A model generated the notes under the pieces. It did not search any database. It was not told the origin of the DNA and worked only from the letters and a program-made list of their open reading frames with translations. Both the position numbers and the translations under genes were made by a program. DNA of 64,000 nt from Bombardia bombarda (lineage: Eukaryota; Ascomycota; Sordariomycetes; Sordariales; Lasiosphaeriaceae): contig JAULSR010000001.1 in NCBI GenBank assembly GCA_030512295.1, forward strand, positions 2,627,001-2,691,000, written 5' to 3'. Of this stretch, positions 58,418 through 64,000 are shown piece after piece. Positions within the stretch are counted from its first letter, which is position 1; each line of letters opens with the position of its first letter.

Positions 58418-61400
58418 TTAGGTCTTTCACCTCTCGGGCAGGGCCACCAAAGAAGGCCCATGCCCTCCCACTTGAGGCGTGTCCGTCCTAAAGCTCGCAA
58501 TTAGCTTCTGGTTATTGGAGGCGCTTGGGTGGCCGCCGCCCCGTGCCCAACGGCGCCGTCCAGCACGCACGACCCATCCATCTCATCAACAAATCGCCGC
58601 TGCCGTGTCGTACAAAAAACACACCTTGACCCTTTCTGCTTTTACTGCTTCACCACTACGGGCCGGCAGCGGCGATCGCTACTATCACCAAGACTGCCAC
58701 CACCACCACTACAGGCCCCGCGAGCGAAGCTGCCGAACTGGCGACTTCCAGGTTGTAGGTGTTGAGCAAGGACCATTTGTCCCCCCCAGTCGGATCGGTA
58801 ACGGGGGCTGCTCGCGGCTTTTCGCTCGATGGCGCGAGCGAGCCGAGAGTGGAGAGAGAGAGAAAGAGAGAGTCAGTGCCGTGCCCCGAGCGTTGGACCT
58901 GGAACTGGCGGCGATGTGAAAATCATTTGAGAGAGAGCCGCTAGGGCCGACGTTCTAGCCAATATGGTACTGAATAGCCACCGCTTCCGCTTAAACTGCT
59001 TAACGCTGCTGCTGCTGCTGTTCTCAGCCGCCTCTTCGTAGACTTTTCCAGTTGATGCTCGCTTCAGCGTTGCATTATCCATGTTCCAAAGGGAGCCAGG
59101 CTCCCAGGTCCCTCGAGGTTCTCAGTTGCTCCCAAGCATTGTATATGTAGCTAAGAGGGTGCTTAAACGCAATCCGAGTCGGGTGCTGTCCCCACAAGAT
59201 GGGGAAATATGTGCAGGTCTAGGCGACAAAAGGAGGGTTCTCCCGCATTCGCCTGCCTGGGCAGCGCAGCCGCACGCACAGATATGGAAGCAATAAGAGA
59301 AAATACAAGAAGAAAGCACAGACACAGACCGATAGGCTGCTCTGGGCGCCTGGGCCAGGCTCGACGAATTCTAGAATTCGCTCTCTTTCTCCAGACCGCT
59401 CATTTTGCGGGATAATGCGCTGGGTGCGTGTGAGCCACGGTGACGAAATTTGGCCCATTCTGCAGCTGCCAGCGGCCTCTCCCAGGACGGCCCGCGATTC
59501 ATTGATTGACCTGGCGGGGCCCCGAGACACCTTGCCCGCGTGCGCCGCCCGTGCCTGCCGCCTGTCGTCGTTGTCGTCGGTTGTGGTCGTCGTGGGTTGT
59601 GAACTTTGCGTTGTGGTTGGTCCGGAGGCATACCGGTTACCTACCTACCTTTTGGGTCTATGTATACGTACTGTGCAGCAGGGGAGGTCATGTACTACCT
59701 AGGTAAGCTCGAGGGTACATGTGCCAGTTGTATCGATAGTCGCGTGCTCTTTTTCCGTCTTGACCGTCAATTTTGCTCTATCAAAAAAGAGGCATATTCC
59801 AAGCCATGTCTATCAACAGGCAAATGCAAAGTGTATATGCGCTGGCAAAACGGCGAATTCTGATCTGAGGTCCAAGACGTCCGCTTGCCCGTATGGTTCT
59901 CGGATCACAATCTTATCCAAGGTGCCAAGGGAGCTGGGCAGACGCCGCCAAATCTATAAGTCTAGGCATCGCCGGCCACAAGATGCGCGTATCTTGCGCA
60001 GGATACTACGATGTGGGCTTGCGAGAGTCAAAAAGCTGTCCTAAAAAGGAAACTTCCAAGCCACGGGCTAAGAAATCTTCATATCTGGCGGCCATGGCGT
60101 TTTGCCTTCTGAGGCGCACTTTTGCTTTTCTTGGTACTATGTGTCGCGGTGCGTACCTAGTTACACAGTGATCCCCGAGTTTCCCTACCACGAGTCGGGA
60201 AAGAACCTTGAAGCCACAGCCGGCAGGGGCAGAGGCTGGGCGATGAGATAAGGGGACTTGGGAGGGGGGGTTCAGCGGCTCAGCGGCTCTTGGAAACATC
60301 TTGTTTCGTGGCTTGCTCCTTCAAGAGTGAAAGAAGATACTCCGTGTGGCTGGCGCCATGGAGCTCGCGTGGGCAGAGGAATTGTCTCATGTGGTCGACA
60401 TTCTGTTTCTTGCGATTACCTTGTCGGGAATTCTAGGAAGCTCCCGCTCGCGGCGAGCCCGATCCCTAGAATAGACGGGCGGGCACCACTGGGCAGAACG
60501 ACATGCGGAGTAGGAGAAAAAAAAAGGAAAAAATTCGAACTGGGTTCGGCAAGGTCGGGCGCTGACACAAGGCCATCTGTGCGCGCGCGTGGTCGCGAGT
60601 CTGGACGAATAAGTATGGCGCTGACTTGAGTCGCTTTTTGGGGGCAATGACGTAGTGAACCTACCCGTACACGGCACTTCCGCGTATCGGCAGGGCTAGA
60701 CGACCCTACTACGTGACTACCTCGCCTTACGTATTCAACCCACTGACAAAGTACTTACGTTGGATGTTCAGATTCAGCGACCGACTGGGCGCTTTGTTTG
60801 AGATATTATGCCGCGGGATGAGTGAGAGGTCCCGGCGGGCAGCTGGCCAGGCTCCCAGGCTCCGAGTAAAGGTCAATTGCGGCAATTTGGTGATTGTATG
60901 CTTCGGCCCTGTCGGCTCGTGTCCAAGGTGAGATGGCGAGGGAATTGGGGTGGCGAGCATGGGGAAAACTTGGGACGCCCTGCTTCAGGTAGAGCGAGGC
61001 GAACCTGTCATGACACGACAGCTACTGTGGTAGAACAAATTGCCAGCCCAGTCATCTTCCGCTCCGGATCTGTCCGCATTGCAATCCGAATTGCGGTCCA
61101 ATCCAACGGGAAGCAATTCAAAACAAATGGCTCGTTGGGGATCCATCCTCGGTGAGCCACTGCCCTGGGCTGCCTGTCTCTGCCTGCCTGCCTGGGCCCT
61201 GGGATGAAATGCGTGCTGTAATGTGCTAATTGCATTTGCAGGCTGGCCAGTAATCAGTCAGGTAAGGTTTACGGGCATGGATATCCACCACTCATCAGTC
61301 AGTCAGCCGGTCGCTGTGGGTCTGGGACCGACTTTAAGTTAATTCCATGACCCCATATCCCGTGGCCACCACCATTCCAACCCCCAAACTCACCAGTCAC

Positions 61401-63490
61401 GGCGCCGGAACCGTTGCGCAACCGCATCGCATCGCATCGTTGTAGGCCCGTAGCACTGTCCCTCTGCCCAGACAAGCCGGACGGGTACCAGGAGGCGAGA
61501 GCGAGGGTTCAGGGCATGGAGCAGCCACGGTAGCACACACGGTAGCACAGTAGACGCGCAGCCGCACACGCTTGTTTCTACCTTGCGGCCAGGTACCGTT
61601 GGTTTTATCGAGCTTGTTTTCCACGGTTTACTCTTTTTGTTTATCTAGCAGGGATAAAGCTCAGATAAGGGCGTTTTTTCCGTGGGCTGGCCACCCTGAC
61701 TAGCCAGTCAAAGCACTGCATCACCGCTGTACATGGGTGTACCCCAGCTTACGGCTCATGACGGACAGCCAGCCAAACAGCAGCAAAGCTTGTCGATTCG
61801 CGCCTGTACGTACCTTGGAGTTACATAGAACCAATTCCTGCCGAGCACATGGCAATCGACCTTTGTTTCTCTCCAACGCGCGGGCCGCAAGGAAAGCTCG
61901 ATTCGTTACCGCCGCCTCCCAAGACATATGCGATGCGAGGCAAGAGTCGCCATATTTGCCCACGTTGCCCAATTGGCTCGACCGAGACCGGATCAAGATA
62001 ATTGCGAGGGAATTTGGGTACCAGAGTACCGGATATAACCGGTTGAAGAAATGGAGACGGTTTAAAATCTCGTGTGTGCTGTATGGTAGGCGGTTGGATG
62101 CCCTTGCCTGACCGCCAGTAGCTTGTTTCCTGATAAATTTGTCCCCCTGCTCTTTCTCATCGTCATGCACAGGCGCCGCAAGAGGGCAGCAGGGCAGCAG
62201 GGCAGCAGACGGGGCAGCAGTAGCAGGGCAGGCGAGGAGGGCACACGGACCAGCTACATAAGGAAAAAGAGAGTAGCGGCCAAGCAGCCACAATAGCGCA
62301 CAGAGGGAAGGCAAGATGGGCTTGTCTACGACTTGTAGAGGAAAGAGCCAAAAAATCCCGCAGGCTCATTCTTGACAAGGTACCAGGGTGGGGAAGCACG
62401 GTAAGGTACCTCGCGCGGCGAGATTGCGGCGTATGGCGGGCCTGGGGCAGCTCGAGGTGGGGCAAGGTACTTGCTGACACTGCACGATTAAGGTAGCTAG
62501 CTCATTGCGACCTGCACCTGGGCGACCCGCTTTGGATTGCAAGGGTGGGCCTGCCAATTGCTTGGCCTCGGAGGAAGAGGCAATCACATTTCTGCCCACA
62601 GTGCCAATTGAGGCGGGAGAGAGACCGACCTGGGGCCGACGCGGCACCAAAGCTCGAGCAATCTGGGCAGGCTGGGCGGGAAAGCGCACTGAGCAGCAGA
62701 CAGTCCACGGAGAGGCGCGCACAGTGCAACGACCTGGGAGCTTGTTGCTCGACTCATCGCCCACCCAGCGCAGAGAGAGCTCTTTCTTGTTGTGTCTGAA
62801 TGGGCCAGTGGATGTGCGGATGCGATCCGCCCCCTCGCCCCCTACTGAGTACTGTGTGGCAGCAGTGGATAGAATCCCAATCCATAGCAGGCAAGGTAGG
62901 CAGGTACGTCGCTTGGGTGTACACACGGTATCGTGCCTGTTGTATCGACCTTGTCGACCATAGGAAAGGCGCGCTAAGAGGGTATCCGTACGGAAAGGAT
63001 TGACTTTGGCATTTGGCCGGAAGGGTCGCTCGACGCTCGGTGGCTTGCTCACCACCCACGGAAAGATTGAAATACATCTCTCGCCCGCCGCTCTCCCCTC
63101 CTTCTTTCCTCTTTTCGCTTTACGCACGAAGGTCCTTTTTAATCCCTCCCTTCGACGTGAGGTCTCCCTCGAGTCCTATCTGACCCATTTTCCTCGGTCT
63201 TTTCTCTTCTTAATAATTTCGTGGACATAACACCACATCCTCCTGCACGCCATATACCAATCAATCTCTTTCACCTATTAGGTCATCAACAACAAATACC
63301 TCGCTGCCGAACCTAGCTTGGTCGTCTTCGCACCTATTACTACCGCAGCATCTTTTACCTGAACGCGTGTCTATCCTCTATAGCTCTATAGACCACGTCC
63401 CTAGATCGCCCTAAAGAGATTTTAATTACCCAGCCCATTTGATAGGCAACACGACGCCTTAAGCAGCGTTCGTTTGCCAACACCGCGCCC

Positions 63491-64000
63491 ATGGCGGAGC
63501 ATTCGACACACGGCGCTCCGGCGCTGTCGACAAACATCGAGAGCGGCAAGTTTGACGAGAAGGACCCTCGCACTGTCGCTCCCGTCCCTGCTACCAAGGA
63601 CAACAAGATTGTCGAGGCGGAGGAAGATGATGAAGACATTGACGCCCTCATTGACGACCTGGAGAGCCAGGACGGTCATGTAGATGTAAGCGACTACCCT
63701 TTTACACGCGTGTCTTGGCATTCGCATCCGCTTGCCTTTCAACCATGGCCAATACTGACCCATGGCAATTAGGAAGAGGAGGAAGAAGAGGCTGGCCCCG
63801 GTGCCGGTCGTGTTATCCCTGAGGAGATGCGTAAGTTTTCCATCCTGTCGCGTCTGCAACCAGGACCCGTCTAACCTTCTCCTTCACAGTTGCTACCGAT
63901 ACCCGCCACGGTCTTACTACTGAGGAGGTTCTCCAGAGACGCAAGAAGTATGGTCTCAATCAGATGAAGGAGGAGAAGGAGAACTTGATCCTCAAGTTCT
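63491..64000 (+). CDS. PMA1: PMA1: plasma-membrane H+-ATPase, N-terminal part only
   Basis: Exons visible: 63491-63685, 63773-63830 and 63890 to the window edge; 3'-truncated by the window. It starts MAEHSTHGAPALSTNIESGK, closely like the N-terminus of Neurospora-type Pma1. The acidic cytosolic segment follows (EDDEDIDALIDDLESQDGH, then EEEEEEAGPGAGRV). Next is the start of the actuator-linked region, TRHGLTTEEVLQRRKKYGLN and MKEEKENLILKF. Both introns (87 and 59 nt) are GT-AG and keep the frame; the second splits a Leu codon. It is a P-type ATPase that pumps protons out and sets the plasma-membrane potential for nutrient uptake. The transmembrane and catalytic parts lie beyond the window. 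The exceptionally long upstream gap may hold its promoter. Confidence 0.95.

Larger units (their letters stand above)
51589..63490. other. 11.9-kb gene-poor region upstream of PMA1
   Basis: No frame longer than about 250 codons and none with the C-ending codon bias of the confirmed genes. Open frames of 60-250 codons on both strands overlap each other heavily. Sub-regions: 51589-52400 is the 3' flank of YHM2; 52.4-55.5 kb is AT-rich; 55.5-63.4 kb has normal base composition, a G15 run at 58403-58417, a GCATC repeat near 61424, and pyrimidine-rich stretches close to PMA1. A possible 5'-leader intron of PMA1 could end at the TTAG near 63278-63281; weak evidence. I see no tRNA or 5S rRNA gene in it. 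Confidence 0.6.

Noticed and set aside
62366..63127. 253-codon minus-strand open frame upstream of PMA1
   Set aside because: No family resemblance, overlaps several other open frames, and lies where the PMA1 promoter is expected.
63158..63281. Intron in the PMA1 5' leader
   Set aside because: A GTGAGG donor and a TTAG acceptor exist, but there is no good branch site; evidence too weak to call.
1..64000. CRISPR array, prophage, secondary-metabolite cluster or intact transposon
   Set aside because: No spaced direct repeats, no viral or transposase-like proteins, and no PKS, NRPS or terpene synthase genes; the repeats present are simple microsatellites.

Overview
This is nuclear DNA from a filamentous ascomycete (Pezizomycotina, most likely Sordariomycetes). 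The evidence is the short canonical introns (about 50-130 nt, GTRNGT donors, CTRAC branch sites), fungal gene families (Zn2Cys6-type regulator, RAV1, a DUF3425 bZIP factor, PMA1), two tRNA genes with introns after the anticodon, strong C/G bias at third codon positions and long gene-free spacers. I cannot name the species. There is no sign of bacterial operons, CRISPR, integrated virus or an intact transposon.

Layout. 1-783: 3' end of a fungal regulator cut by the left edge. 1510-1601: tRNA-Gln(UUG), minus strand. 2224-6841: RAV1, the RAVE subunit for V-ATPase assembly. 7430-7528: tRNA-Ser(GCU). 8013-9095: BLOC1S1/GCN5L1-like protein. 9339-10289 (minus): TSC13 enoyl reductase, divergent from MTR4 (11165-14443), the nuclear exosome helicase. 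15614-18422 (minus): PCF11. 19745-20617 (minus): four-helix membrane protein (DUF7598-like). 22911-23357: SERF/4F5 protein. 24260-25510 (minus): secreted cupredoxin. 28258-29313 (minus): SMN protein, divergent from an FGGY carbohydrate kinase (30507-32594). 33353-36632: NIC96/NUP93. 37972-40156: bZIP-DUF3425 factor. 41596-44478 (minus): SEB1/NRD1. 46144-47841: mitochondrial citrate synthase. 50148-51588: YHM2-type mitochondrial citrate/2-oxoglutarate carrier. 51589-63490: about 11.9 kb without a convincing gene, including an AT-rich island at about 52.4-55.5 kb. 63491-64000: start of PMA1, the plasma-membrane H+-ATPase, cut by the right edge.

How genes relate. MTR4, PCF11 and SEB1/NRD1 act in nuclear RNA 3'-end formation, termination and surveillance, and SMN acts in snRNP assembly. 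Citrate synthase and the citrate carrier are consecutive same-strand genes for making mitochondrial citrate and moving it out. RAV1 and PMA1 both concern proton pumping, but they sit at opposite ends of the window and their linkage is probably chance. Most genes are conserved housekeeping genes.

The most useful observations are gene-model ones. NIC96 and PCF11 each appear to lack one base in a C run, most likely assembly homopolymer errors. SMN carries a pure (TG)20 tract starting 4 nt into an intron. The FGGY kinase has a 5-nt first coding exon and a 10-nt microexon. The DUF7598-like gene has an intron in its 5' leader that moves the start codon. I found no clear undescribed multi-gene system. 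The long spacer before PMA1 is the least explained part of the window.
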